A stretch of DNA of 64,000 nucleotides from Lamellibrachia satsuma. Taxonomy: Eukaryota; Annelida; Polychaeta; Sabellida; Siboglinidae. Positions 36,384-49,773 of the stretch are shown piece after piece. Below the pieces are notes generated by a model that saw nothing but the letters and a program-made list of their open reading frames with translations, did no database searches and was not told where the DNA came from. The stretch lies in the NCBI GenBank assembly GCA_033239005.1, contig BSQZ01000101.1, forward strand, positions 1,714,696-1,778,695, read 5' to 3'. The position numbers and the translations under genes were made by a program. Every line of letters starts with the position of its first letter. Position 1 is the first letter of the stretch.

Positions 36384-36497
36384 ATGTGAACGAGTGTTCC
36401 AGCAACCCATGTCAAAATGGCGGCTCGTGCAATGATGGAGTTAACGGCTACACTTGCGCCTGTGTTCCTGGTTACGTTGGTACCGAATGTGGAACAG
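36384..36497 (+). CDS. EGF exon A11
   Basis: Majority A sequence (junction codon GAT). Intact. Confidence 0.92.
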
Positions 36498-37192
36498 GTA
36501 TGTCTACTTACTTATATAAATATATATTGGATACACATGATTTTAGGATAAAAATACATGAACTTACGTGTCAAATATATTATAATATGTCAGTTGTAAA
36601 TGCGCCTTAACATATTTATTACAATAAGGATAACAGGACATTCCAGCTGAGCTTATGATGATAATAATAACACGTATGTGAAAACAAATTAAGAGAACAC
36701 GAAGTTGATTTGGAAGGTAATTTCAAAAGTTACTGTAGTAAAGATTTCTAAAAGACCAAAAGACAACTAAGATTAAAACATAATTGGTAACATGTTTTAG
36801 ATATTACGAAAATATTTAATATACCGTTTCGATAAAATGTTATTGTTAATAATCGATAAAAACATCCAAAATGCCTTTTTAACTAAATATACGAGTATCG
36901 ATCAAACATAATTGAAAAAGTTTCATAACTGTTACAAATATAGTTTGCGTAGTGTATCGAAAAAGTGTATTGTCTGAAATGGAAAAAGACAGATACAATG
37001 CCTTTTTGCTGTGTGTAATTAAAATAATCTTATACATAGTTCTGAAATTCGTAGGTGATGTTACATAATTCCAATATGTCCAAATGGTCAGGTATAATGT
37101 TGTATTGTTTAACGAACAAGGAACATATTCGTGGTGGGGTGATATTATGTAGAAATAGTGTTGTACTACAAATCCTTAATAATATTTTGTAG

Positions 37193-37306
37193 ACGTGAAC
37201 GAGTGTTCTAGCAACCCATGTCAAAATGGCGGAACGTGCAATGATGGAGTTAACGGCTACACATGCTCCTGTGTTCCTGGTTACGTTGGCACCGAATGTG
37301 GAACAG
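37193..37306 (+). CDS. EGF exon B11
   Basis: Majority B sequence. Intact. Confidence 0.92.
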
Positions 37307-39493
37307 GTATATCTACTTACTTATATAAATATATATTGGAAACACATGATTTTAGAGTAAAAATACATGAACGTACGTGCCAACTATATTATAATATGTC
37401 AGTTGTAAATGCGGCTTAACATATTTATTACAATAGGGCAATCAGGACATTCCATCTGAGATTATGATGACAATAATAACCCTATGTGAACACAAATTAA
37501 GAGAACACGCAGTTTATTTGGAAGATACTTTCAAAAGTTAATGTAGTAAAGATCTGAAAAGACCAAAAGACAACTAAGATTAAAACATAACTGGTAACAT
37601 GTTTTAGCTATTAAGAAAATATTTAATATGCTGTTTCGATAAAATGTTATTGTTTATAATTGAAAAAAGAAAAAAAAGAAAAAATGTATGCAATCAACAA
37701 CACAACACGGATATAGATATATGTAAAGGCCGAATGAATGACGTTTATTGTCGGGATTAAAGGTAACCCCACTTTCAAAGCAATAAAACAAAGAAATGTG
37801 GGCTCCACAACCCAACGCCAGGCTGACTACGTCCAATGTGAGCCTCGTGGTCGTCGGTTTCAATAAAGCCCACATTTCAACAAAAAGTACTAGCAGTATT
37901 CTTAGAACACAAAAAAGAAACAATGGCATTACTATTGTCATAGAACACCCTTATACCAAATAGCATAATGCCCTACATGCCCTTACGCAGTCTATGAATA
38001 AAACTACTTGCTTAAAAATACACTATCTCTAACTGGAGTAACTACAAAGGTGGGGCCAATTCGCCCCATTATACGAAGAGTTCTAAAATCCAAGGTGGAA
38101 GGGAAACGAGCTGCGTCCCAGCATTAAAACCCGTGAACACTTCTGGAAAAGCCAAAATCCCATGTCCACTATCGCAAATTAAAAAATGGGAAAGCTTGGA
38201 GACATGGAACACCACACTTCCACCAAAGATGTACAATTGCTGTTAACCTGTCAACACACAACAGGAGAAAGATGGGGAGGAGGGTGGGACAAATTTGCAA
38301 ATCGCATCCACTTGGTATGCTTTCACAAAACGAAGTGGCTAGTCCAAGTTTGAAATCTGTAGCGTCGCACAGCTGGTGCGCGCTGACTGGTTCAAAATAT
38401 GGAGGCAGGCAAACTGGGTCACAGAGCGCGTCATCCAGTTCTGCTGGAATTAGCATATAGAATAAATTAGCAATGAACCAATCATTAATTGTATGTGGTG
38501 TTGCTTGCATAAAAACCCATATGCCACCTTGGCTGTGCCAATATCGCATATTCCCATTAATGCTATCAACAACGCAAGACAAATATAGTGATATGAAAAT
38601 GCCAAATGAATGACGTTTATTGTGGGGATTAAGGGTAAGCCCACTTTCAAAGAAATGTAAAACAAAGAAACGTGGGCTCCACAACCCAACGCCAGGCTGA
38701 CTACGCCCAATGCGAGCCTCCTGGACTTCGGGTTCAATAGAGCCCATATTTCAACACAAAGCAGTAGCAGTATTCCTAGAACAAATAAAAGAAACAGTGG
38801 CACTATTATTGTCATAGAACAACATTAAATCAAATAGCATAATGCACTACATGCGATCACGCTGTCTATGAATACAACTACCTGCTTAAAAATACACTAG
38901 CTCTAACTGGAATAACTACAAAGGTGGGGCCAATTCGCCACCGGTCACCGACACATTTGACCACCCCACTAACCCATGCGAAAACAAATTAAGAGAACAC
39001 GCAGTTTATTTGGAAGGTAATTTCAAAAGTTACTGTACTAAAAATCTCAAAAGACCAAAAGACAACTAAGATTAAAACATAACTGATAACATGTTTTAGC
39101 TATTACGAAAATATTTAATATACTGATTCGATAAGATGTTATTGTTTTAATCTAAACAAGAACATACAGTATGCCTTTTAAACTAAATACACGAGTATCG
39201 ATAAAACATAATTGAAAACGTTTCATAGCTGTTACAAATATATTTTGCATAGTGTTTCGAGATAATTGTATTGTCTAAAATGGAAAAAAACAGATAGAAT
39301 AACTTTTTGCTGTGAGAAATTAAAATAAACTCATACATAGTTCTGAAATTCGTAGGTGATGTTACATAATTCCAACATGTGCAAATGGTCAGGTATAATA
39401 TTGTAGTGTTAATCGAAAAAGGAACACATGCGTGTTGTAGCGATATTCTGTAGAAACATTTATGTACTACATAGGCTTAATAATATTTTGTAG

Positions 39494-39607
39494 ATGTGAA
39501 CGAGTGTTCCAGCAACCCATGTCAAAATGGCGGCTCGTGCAATGATGGAGTTAACGGCTACACTTGCGCCTGTGTTCCTGGTTACGTTGGTACCGAATGT
39601 GGAACAG
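39494..39607 (+). CDS. EGF exon A12
   Basis: Majority A sequence (junction codon GAT). Intact. Confidence 0.92.
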
Positions 39608-40304
39608 GTATGTCTACTTACTTATATAAATATATATTGGATACACATGATTTTAGGATAAAAATACATGAACTTACGTGTCAAATATATTATAATATGT
39701 CAGTTGTAAATGCGCCTTAACATATTTATTACAATAAGGATAACAGGACATTCCAGCTGAGCTTATGATGATAATAATAACACGTATGTGAAAACAAATT
39801 AAGAGAACACGAAGTTGATTTGGAAGGTAATTTCAAAAGTTACTGTAGTAAAGATTTCTAAAAGACCAAAAGACAACTAAGATTAAAACATAACTGGTAA
39901 CATGTTTTAGATATTACGAAAATATTTAATATACCGTTTCGATAAAATGTTATTGTTAATAATCGATAAAAAACATCCAAAATGCCTTTTTAACTAAATA
40001 TACGAGTATCGATCAAACATAATTGAAAAAGTTTCATAACTGTTACAAATATAGTTTGCGTAGTGTATCGAAAAAAGTGTATTGTCTGAAATGGAAAAAG
40101 ACAGATACAATGCCTTTTTGCTGTGTGTAATTAAAATAATCTTATACATAGTTCTGAAATTCGTAGGTGATGTTACATAATTCCAATATGTCCAAATGGT
40201 CAGGTATAATGTTGTATTGTTTAACGAACAAGGAACATATTCGTGGTGGGGTGATATTATGTAGAAATAGTGTTGTACTACAAATCCTTAATAATATTTT
40301 GTAG

Positions 40305-40418
40305 ACGTGAACGAGTGTTCTAGCAACCCATGTCAAAATGGCGGAACGTGCAATGATGGAGTTAACGGCTACACATGCTCCTGTGTTCCTGGTTACGTTG
40401 GCACCGAATGTGGAACAG
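40305..40418 (+). CDS. EGF exon B12
   Basis: Majority B sequence. Intact. Confidence 0.92.
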
Positions 40419-42611
40419 GTATATCTACTTACTTATATAAATATATATTGGAAACACATGATTTTAGAGTAAAAATACATGAACGTACGTGCCAACTATA
40501 TTATAATATGTCAGTTGTAAATGCGGCTTAACATATTTATTACAAGAGGGTAATCAGGACATTCCATCTGAGATTATGATGACAATAATAACCCTATGTG
40601 AACACAAATTAAGAGAACACGCAGTTTATTTTGAAGATACTTTCAAAAGTTAATGTAGTAAAGATCTGAAAAGACCAAAAGACAACTAAGATTAAAACAT
40701 AACTGGTAACATGTTTTAGCTATTAAGAAAATATTTAATATGCTGTTTCGATAAAATGTTATTGTTTATAATTGAAAAAAGAAAAAAAAAGAAAAAATGT
40801 ATGCAATCAACAACACAACACGGATATAGAGATATGTAAAGGCCGAATGAATGACGTTTATTGTCGGGATTAAAGGTAACCCCACTTTCAAAGCAATAAA
40901 AAACAAAGAAATGTGGGCTCCACAACCCAACGCCAGGCTGACTACGTCCAATGTGAGCCTCGTGGTCGTCGGTTTCAATAAAGCCCACATTTCAACAAAA
41001 AGTACTAGCAGTATTCTTAGAACACAAAAAAGAAACAATGGCATTACTATTGTCATAGAACACCCTTATACCAAATAGCATAATGCCCTACATGCCCTTA
41101 CGCAGTCTATGAATAAAACTACTTGCTTAAAAATACACTATCTCTAACTGGAGTAACTACAAAGGTGGGGCCAATTCGCCCCATTATACGAAGAGTTCTA
41201 AAATCCAAGGTGGAAGGGAAACGAGCTGCGTCCCAGCATTAAAACCCGTGAACACTTCTGGAAAAGCCAAAAATCCCATGTCCACTATCGCAAATTAAAA
41301 AATGGGAAAGCTTGGAGACATGGAACACCACACTTCCACCAAAGATGTACAATTGCTGTTAACCTGTCAACACACAACAGGGAGAAAGATGGGGAGGAGG
41401 GTGGGACAAATTTGCAAATCGCATCCACTTGGTATGCTTTCACAAAACGAAGTGGCTAGTCCAAGTTTGAAATCTGTAGCGTCGCACAGCTGGTGCGCGC
41501 TGACTGGTTCAAAATATGGAGGCAGGCAAACTGGGTCACAGAGCGCGTCATCCAGTTCTGCTGGAATTAGCATATAGAATAAATTAGCAATGAACCAATC
41601 ATTAATTGTATGTGGTGTTGCTTGCATAAAAACCCATATGCCACCTTGGCTGTGCCAATATCGCATATTCCCATTAATGCTATCAACAACGCAAGACAAA
41701 TATAGTGATATGAAAATGCCAAATGAATGACGTTTATTGTGGGGATTAAGGGTAAGCCCACTTTCAAAGAAATGTAAAACAAAGAAACGTGGGCTCCACA
41801 ACCCAACGCCAGGCTGACTACGCCCAATGCGAGCCTCCTGGACTTCGGGTTCAATAGAGCCCATATTTCAACACAAAGCAGTAGCAGTATTCCTAGAACA
41901 AATAAAAGAAACAGTGGCACTATTATTGTCATAGAACAACATTAAATCAAATAGCATAATGCACTACATGCGATCACGCTGTCTATGAATACAACTACCT
42001 GCTTAAAAATACACTAGCTCTAACTGGAATAACTACAAAGGTGGGGCCAATTCGCCACCGGTCACCGACACATTTGACCACCCCACTAACCCATGCGAAA
42101 ACAAATTAAGAGAACACGCAGTTTATTTGGAAGGTAATTTCAAAAGTTACTGTACTAAAAATCTCAAAAGACCAAAAGACAACTAAGATTAAAACATAAC
42201 TGATAACATGTTTTAGCTATTACGAAAATATTTAATATACTGATTCGATAAGATGTTATTGTTTTAATCTAAACAAGAACATACAGTATGCCTTTTTAAA
42301 CTAAATACACGAGTATCGATAAAACATAATTGAAAACGTTTCATAGCTGTTACAAATATATTTTGCATAGTGTTTCGAGATAATTGTATTGTCTAAAATG
42401 GAAAAAAACAGATAGAATAACTTTTTGCTGTGAGAAATTAAAATAAACTCATACATAGTTCTGAAATTCGTAGGTGATGTTACATAATTCCAACATGTGC
42501 AAATGGTCAGGTATAATATTGTAGTGTTAATCGAAAAAGGAACATATGCGTGTTGTAGCGATATTCTGTAGAAACATTTATGTACTACATAGGCTTAATA
42601 ATATTTTGTAG

Positions 42612-42725
42612 ATGTGAACGAGTGTTCCAGCAACCCATGTCAAAATGGCGGCTCGTGCAATGATGGAGTTAACGGCTACACTTGCGCCTGTGTTCCTGGT
42701 TACGTTGGTACCGAATGTGGAACAG
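42612..42725 (+). CDS. EGF exon A13
   Basis: Majority A sequence (junction codon GAT). Intact. Confidence 0.92.
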
Positions 42726-43424
42726 GTATGTCTACTTACTTATATAAATATATATTGGATACACATGATTTTAGGATAAAAATACATGAACTTACGTGTC
42801 AAATATATTATAATATGTCAGTTGTAAATGCGCCTTAACATATTTATTACAATAAGGATAACAGGACATTCCAGCTGAGCTTATGATGATAATAATAACA
42901 CGTATGTGAAAACAAATTAAGAGAACACGAAGTTGATTTGGAAGGTAATTTCAAAAGTTACTGTAGTAAAGATTTCTAAAAGACCAAAAGACAACTAAGA
43001 TTAAAACATAATTGGTAACATGTTTTAGATATTACGAAAATATTTAATATACCGTTTCGATAAAATGTTATTGTTAATAATCGATAAAAAAACATCCAAA
43101 ATGCCTTTTTTAACTAAATATACGAGTATCGATCAAACATAATTGAAAAAGTTTCATAACTGTTACAAATATAGTTTGCGTAGTGTATCGAAAAAAGTGT
43201 ATTGTCTGAAATGGAAAAAGACAGATACAATGCCTTTTTGCTGTGTGTAATTAAAATAATCTTATACATAGTTCTGAAATTCGTAGGTGATGTTACATAA
43301 TTCCAATATGTCCAAATGGTCAGGTATAATGTTGTATTGTTTAACGAACAAGGAACATATTCGTGGTGGGGTGATATTATGTAGAAATAGCTTTGTACTA
43401 CAAATCCTTAATAATATTTTGTAG

Positions 43425-43538
43425 ACGTGAACGAGTGTTCTAGCAACCCATGTCAAAATGGCGGAACGTGCAATGATGGAGTTAACGGCTACACATGCTC
43501 CTGTGTTCCTGGTTACGTTGGCACCGAATGTGGAACAG
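43425..43538 (+). CDS. EGF exon B13
   Basis: Majority B sequence. The preceding intron has the private variant AATAGCTTTGTAC about 35 bp before the acceptor; the splice sites are unchanged. Confidence 0.92.
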
Positions 43539-45727
43539 GTATATCTACTTACTTATATAAATATATATTGGAAACACATGATTTTAGAGTAAAAATACAT
43601 GAACGTACGTGCCAACTATATTATAATATGTCAGTTGTAAATGCGGCTTAACATATTTATTACAATAGGGCAATCAGGACATTCCATCTGAGATTATGAT
43701 GACAATAATAACCCTATGTGAACACAAATTAAGAGAACACGCAGTTTATTTGGAAGATACTTTCAAAAGTTAATGTAGTAAAGATCTGAAAAGACCAAAA
43801 GACAACTAAGATTAAAACATAACTGGTAACATGTTTTAGCTATTAAGAAAATATTTAATATGCTGTTTCGATAAAATGTTATTGTTTATAATTGAAAAAA
43901 GAAAAAAAAGAAAAAATGTATGCAATCAACAACACAACACGGATATAGATATATGTAAAGGCCGAATGAATGACGTTTATTGTCGGGATTAAAGGTAACC
44001 CCACTTTCAAAGCAATAAAAAACAAAGAAATGTGGGCTCCACAACCCAACGCCAGGCTGACTACGTCCAATGTGAGCCTCGTGGTCGTCGGTTTCAATAA
44101 AGCCCACATTTCAACAAAAGTACTAGCAGTATTCTTAGAACACAAAAAGAAACAATGGCATTACTATTGTCATAGAACACCCTTATACCAAATAGCATAA
44201 TGCCCTACATGCCCTTACGCAGTCTATGAATAAAACTACTTGCTTAAAAATACACTATCTCTAACTGGAGTAACTACAAAGGTGGGGCCAATTCGCCCCA
44301 TTATACGAGGAGTTCTAAAATCCAAGGTGGAAGGGAAACGAGCTGCGTCCCAGCATTAAAACCCGTGAACACTTCTGGAAAAGCCAAAAATCCCATGTCC
44401 ACTATCGCAAATTAAAAAATGGGAAAGCTTGAGACATGGAACACCACACTTCCACCAAAGATGTACAATTGCTGTTAACCTGTCAACACACAACAGGGAG
44501 AAAGATGGGGAGGAGGGTGGGACAAATTTGCAAATCGCATCCACTTGGTATGCTTTCACAAAACGAAGTGGCTAGTCCAAGTTTGAAATCTGTAGCGTCG
44601 CACAGCTGGTGCGCGCTGACTGGTTCAAAATATGGAGGCAGGCAAACTGGGTCACAGAGCGCGTCATCCAGTTCTGCTGGAATTAGCATATAGAATAAAT
44701 TAGCAATGAACCAATCATTAATTGTATGTGGTGTTGCTTGCATAAAAACCCATATGCCACCTTGGCTGTGCCAATATCGCATATTCCCATTAATGCTATC
44801 AACAACGCAAGACAAATATAGTGATATGAAAATGCCAAATGAATGACGTTTATTGTGGGGATTAAGGGTAAGCCCACTTTCAAAGAAATGTAAAACAAAG
44901 AAACGTGGGCTCCACAACCCAACGCCAGGCTGACTACGCCCAATGCGAGCCTCCTGGACTTCGGGTTCAATAGAGCCCATATTTCAACACAAAGCAGTAG
45001 CAGTATTCCTAGAACAAATAAAAGAAACAGTGGCACTATTATTGTCATAGAACAACATTAAATCAAATAGCATAATGCACTACATGCGATCACGCTGTCT
45101 ATGAATACAACTACCTGCTTAAAAATACACTAGCTCTAACTGGAATAACTACAAAGGTGGGGCCAATTCGCCACCGGTCACCGACACATTTGACCACCCC
45201 ACTAACCCATGCGAAAACAAATTAAGAGAACACGCAGTTTATTTGGAAGGTAATTTCAAAAGTTACTGTACTAAAAATCTCAAAAGACCAAAAGACAACT
45301 AAGATTAAAACATAACTGATAACATGTTTTAGCTATTACGAAAATATTTAATATACTGATTCGATAAGATGTTATTGTTTTAATCTAAACAAGAACATAC
45401 AGTATGCCTTTTTAAACTAAATACACGAGTATCGATAAAACATAATTGAAAACGTTTCATAGCTGTTACAAATATATTTTGCATAGTGTTTCGAGATAAT
45501 TGTATTGTCTAAAATGGAAAAAAACAGATAGAATAACTTTTTGCTGTGAGAAATTAAAATAAACTCATACATAGTTCTGAAATTCGTAGGTGATGTTACA
45601 TAATTCCAACATGTGCAAATGGTCAGGTATAATATTGTAGTGTTAATCGAAAAAGGAACACATGCGTGTTGTAGCGATATTCTGTAGAAACATTTATGTA
45701 CTACATAGGCTTAATAATATTTTGTAG

Positions 45728-45841
45728 ATGTGAACGAGTGTTCCAGCAACCCATGTCAAAATGGCGGCTCGTGCAATGATGGAGTTAACGGCTACACTTG
45801 CGCCTGTGTTCCTGGTTACGTTGGTACCGAATGTGGAACAG
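45728..45841 (+). CDS. EGF exon A14
   Basis: Majority A sequence (junction codon GAT). Intact. Confidence 0.92.
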
Positions 45842-46540
45842 GTATGTCTACTTACTTATATAAATATATATTGGATACACATGATTTTAGGATAAAAATA
45901 CATGAACTTACGTGTCAAATATATTATAATATGTCAGTTGTAAATGCGCCTTAACATATTTATTACAATAAGGATAACAGGACATTCCAGCTGAGCTTAT
46001 GATGATAATAATAACACGTATGTGAAAACAAATTAAGAGAACACGAAGTTGATTTGGAAGGTAATTTCAAAAGTTACTGTAGTAAAGATTTCTAAAAGAC
46101 CAAAAGACAACTAAGATTAAAACATAACTGGTAACATGTTTTAGATATTACGAAAATATTTAATATACCGTTTCGATAAAATGTTATTGTTAATAATCGA
46201 TAAAAAAACATCCAAAATGCCTTTTTTAACTAAATATACGAGTATCGATCAAACATAATTGAAAAAGTTTCATAACTGTTACAAATATAGTTTGCGTAGT
46301 GTATCGAAAAAAGTGTATTGTCTGAAATGGAAAAAGACAGATACAATGCCTTTTTGCTGTGTGTAATTAAAATAATCTTATACATAGTTCTGAAATTCGT
46401 AGGTGATGTTACATAATTCCAATATGTCCAAATGGTCAGGTATAATGTTGTATTGTTTAACGAACAAGGAACATATTCGTGGTGGGGTGATATTATGTAG
46501 AAATAGTGTTGTACTACAAATCCTTAATAATATTTTGTAG

Positions 46541-46654
46541 ACGTGAACGAGTGTTCTAGCAACCCATGTCAAAATGGCGGAACGTGCAATGATGGAGTTA
46601 ACGGCTACACATGCTCCTGTGTTCCTGGTTACGTTGGCACCGAATGTGGAACAG
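46541..46654 (+). CDS. EGF exon B14
   Basis: Majority B sequence. Intact. Confidence 0.92.
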
Positions 46655-48846
46655 GTATATCTACTTACTTATATAAATATATATTGGAAACACATGATTT
46701 TAGAGTAAAAATACATGAACGTACGTGCCAACTATATTATAATATGTCAGTTGTAAATGCGGCTTAACATATTTATTACAATAGGGCAATCAGGACATTC
46801 CATCTGAGATTATGATGACAATAATAACCCTATGTGAACACAAATTAAGAGAACACGCAGTTTATTTGGAAGATACTTTCAAAAGTTAATGTAGTAAAGA
46901 TCTGAAAAGACCAAAAGACAACTAAGATTAAAACATAACTGGTAACATGTTTTAGCTATTAAGAAAATATTTAATATGCTGTTTCGATAAAATGTTATTG
47001 TTTATAATTGAAAAAAGAAAAAAAAGAAAAAATGTATGCAATCAACAACACAACACGGATATAGATATATGTAAAGGCCGAATGAATGACGTTTATTGTC
47101 GGGATTAAAGGTAACCCCACTTTCAAAGCAATAAAAAACAAAGAAATGTGGGCTCCACAACCCAACGCCAGGCTGACTACGTCCAATGTGAGCCTCGTGG
47201 TCGTCGGTTTCAATAAAGCCCACATTTCAACAAAAAGTACTAGCAGTATTCTTAGAACACAAAAAAGAAACAATGGCATTACTATTGTCATAGAACACCC
47301 TTATACCAAATAGCATAATGCCCTACATGCCCTTACGCAGTCTATGAATAAAACTACTTGCTTAAAAATACACTATCTCTAACTGGAGTAACTACAAAGG
47401 TGGGGCCAATTCGCCCCATTATACGAAGAGTTCTAAAATCCAAGGTGGAAGGGAAACGAGCTGCGTCCCAGCATTAAAACCCGTGAACACTTCTGGAAAA
47501 GCCAAAAATCCCATGTCCACTATCGCAAATTAAAAAATGGGAAAGCTTGGAGACATGGAACACCACACTTCCACCAAAGATGTACAATTGCTGTTAACCT
47601 GTCAACACACAACAGGGAGAAAGATGGGGAGGAGGGTGGGACAAATTTGCAAATCGCATCCACTTGGTATGCTGTCACAAAACGAAGTGGCTAGTCCAAG
47701 TTTGAAATCTGTAGCGTCGCACAGCTGGTGCGCGCTGACTGGTTCAAAATATGGAGGCAGGCAAACTGGGTCACAGAGCGCGTCATCCAGTTCTGCTGGA
47801 ATTAGCATATAGAATAAATTAGCAATGAACCAATCATTAATTGTATGTGGTGTTGCTTGCATAAAAACCCATATGCCACCTTGGCTGTGCCAATATCGCA
47901 TATTCCCATTAATGCTATCAACAACGCAAGACAAATATAGTGATATGAAAATGCCAAATGAATGACGTTTATTGTGGGGATTAAGGGTAAGCCCACTTTC
48001 AAAGAAATGTAAAACAAAGAAACGTGGGCTCCACAACCCAACGCCAGGCTGACTACGCCCAATGCGAGCCTCCTGGACTTCGGGTTCAATAGAGCCCATA
48101 TTTCAACACAAAGCAGTAGCAGTATTCCTAGAACAAATAAAAGAAACAGTGGCACTATTATTGTCATAGAACAACATTAAATCAAATAGCATAATGCACT
48201 ACATGCGATCACGCTGTCTATGAATACAACTACCTGCTTAAAAATACACTAGCTCTAACTGGAATAACTACAAAGGTGGGGCCAATTCGCCACCGGTCAC
48301 CGACACATTTGACCACCCCACTAAACCATGCGAAAACAAATTAAGAGAACACGCAGTTTATTTGGAAGGTAATTTCAAAAGTTACTGTACTAAAAATCTC
48401 AAAAGACCAAAAGACAACTAAGATGAAAACATAACTGATAACATGTTTTAGCTATTACGAAAATATTTAATATACTGATTCGATAAGATGTTATTGTTTT
48501 AATCTAAACAAGAACATACAGTATGCCTTTTTAAATTAAATACACGAGTATCGATAAAACATAATTGAAAACGTTTCATAGCTGTTACAAATATATTTTG
48601 CATAGTGTTTCGAGATAATTGTATTGTCTAAAATGGAAAAAAACAGATAGAATAACTTTTTGCTGTGAGAAATTAAAATAAACTCATACATAGTTCTGAA
48701 ATTCGTAGGTGATGTTACATAATTCCAACATGTGCAAATGGTCAGGTATAATATTGTAGTGTTAATCGAAAAAGGAACATATGCGTGTTGTAGCGATATT
48801 CTGTAGAAACATTTATGTACTACATAGGCTTAATAATATTTTGTAG

Positions 48847-48960
48847 ATGTGAACGAGTGTTCCAGCAACCCATGTCAAAATGGCGGCTCGTGCAATGATG
48901 GAGTTAACGGCTACACTTGCGCCTGTGTTCCTGGTTACGTTGGTACCGAATGTGGAACAG
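48847..48960 (+). CDS. EGF exon A15
   Basis: Majority A sequence (junction codon GAT). Intact. Confidence 0.92.
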
Positions 48961-49659
48961 GTATGTCTACTTACTTATATAAATATATATTGGATACACA
49001 TGATTTTAGGATAAAAATACATGAACTTACGTGTCAAATATATTATAATATATCAGTTGTAAATGCGCCTTAACATATTTATTACAATAAGGATAACAGG
49101 ACATTCCAGCTGAGCTTATGATGATAATAATAACACGTATGTGAAAACAAATTAAGAGAACACGAAGTTGATTTGGAAGGTAATTTCAAAAGTTACTGTA
49201 GTAAAGATTTCTAAAAGACCAAAAGACAACTAAGATTAAAACATAACTGGTAACATGTTTTAGATATTACGAAAATATTTAATATACCGTTTCGATAAAA
49301 TGTTATTGTTAATAATCGATAAAAAAACATCCAAAATGCCTTTTTTAACTAAATATACGAGTATCGATCAAACATAATTGAAAAAGTTTCATAACTGTTA
49401 CAAATATAGTTTGCGTAGTGTATCGAAAAAAGTGTATTGTCTGAAATGGAAAAAGACAGATACAATGCCTTTTTGCTGTGTGTAATTAAAATAATCTTAT
49501 ACATAGTTCTGAAATTCGTAGGTGATGTTACATAATTCCAATATGTCCAAATGGTCAGGTATAATGTTGTATTGTTTAACGAACAAGGAACATATTCGTG
49601 GTGGGGTGATATTATGTAGAAATAGTGTTGTACTACAAATCCTTAATAATATTTTGTAG

Positions 49660-49773
49660 ACGTGAACGAGTGTTCTAGCAACCCATGTCAAAATGGCGGA
49701 ACGTGCAATGATGGAGTTAACGGCTACACATGCTCCTGTGTTCCTGGTTACGTTGGCACCGAATGTGGAACAG
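49660..49773 (+). CDS. EGF exon B15
   Basis: Majority B sequence. Intact. Confidence 0.92.

Larger units (their letters stand above)
36384..39493 (+). repeat. EGF repeat unit 11
   Basis: Contains exon A11, short intron 36498-37192, exon B11 and long intron 37307-39493, with spacer elements at about 37732-38065 and 38605-38939. This is the shortest full unit (3110 bp) because of several one- or two-base losses in A or G runs. Confidence 0.9.
39494..42611 (+). repeat. EGF repeat unit 12
   Basis: Contains exon A12, short intron 39608-40304, exon B12 and long intron 40419-42611, with spacer elements at about 40845-41180 and 41722-42056. Private changes follow B12 (TACAAGAGGGTAATCAGG near 40541). 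Confidence 0.9.
42612..45727 (+). repeat. EGF repeat unit 13
   Basis: Contains exon A13, short intron 42726-43424, exon B13 and long intron 43539-45727, with spacer elements at about 43964-44297 and 44838-45172. Confidence 0.9.
45728..48846 (+). repeat. EGF repeat unit 14
   Basis: Contains exon A14, short intron 45842-46540, exon B14 and long intron 46655-48846, with spacer elements at about 47080-47415 and 47957-48291. Canonical 3119-bp unit. Confidence 0.9.
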
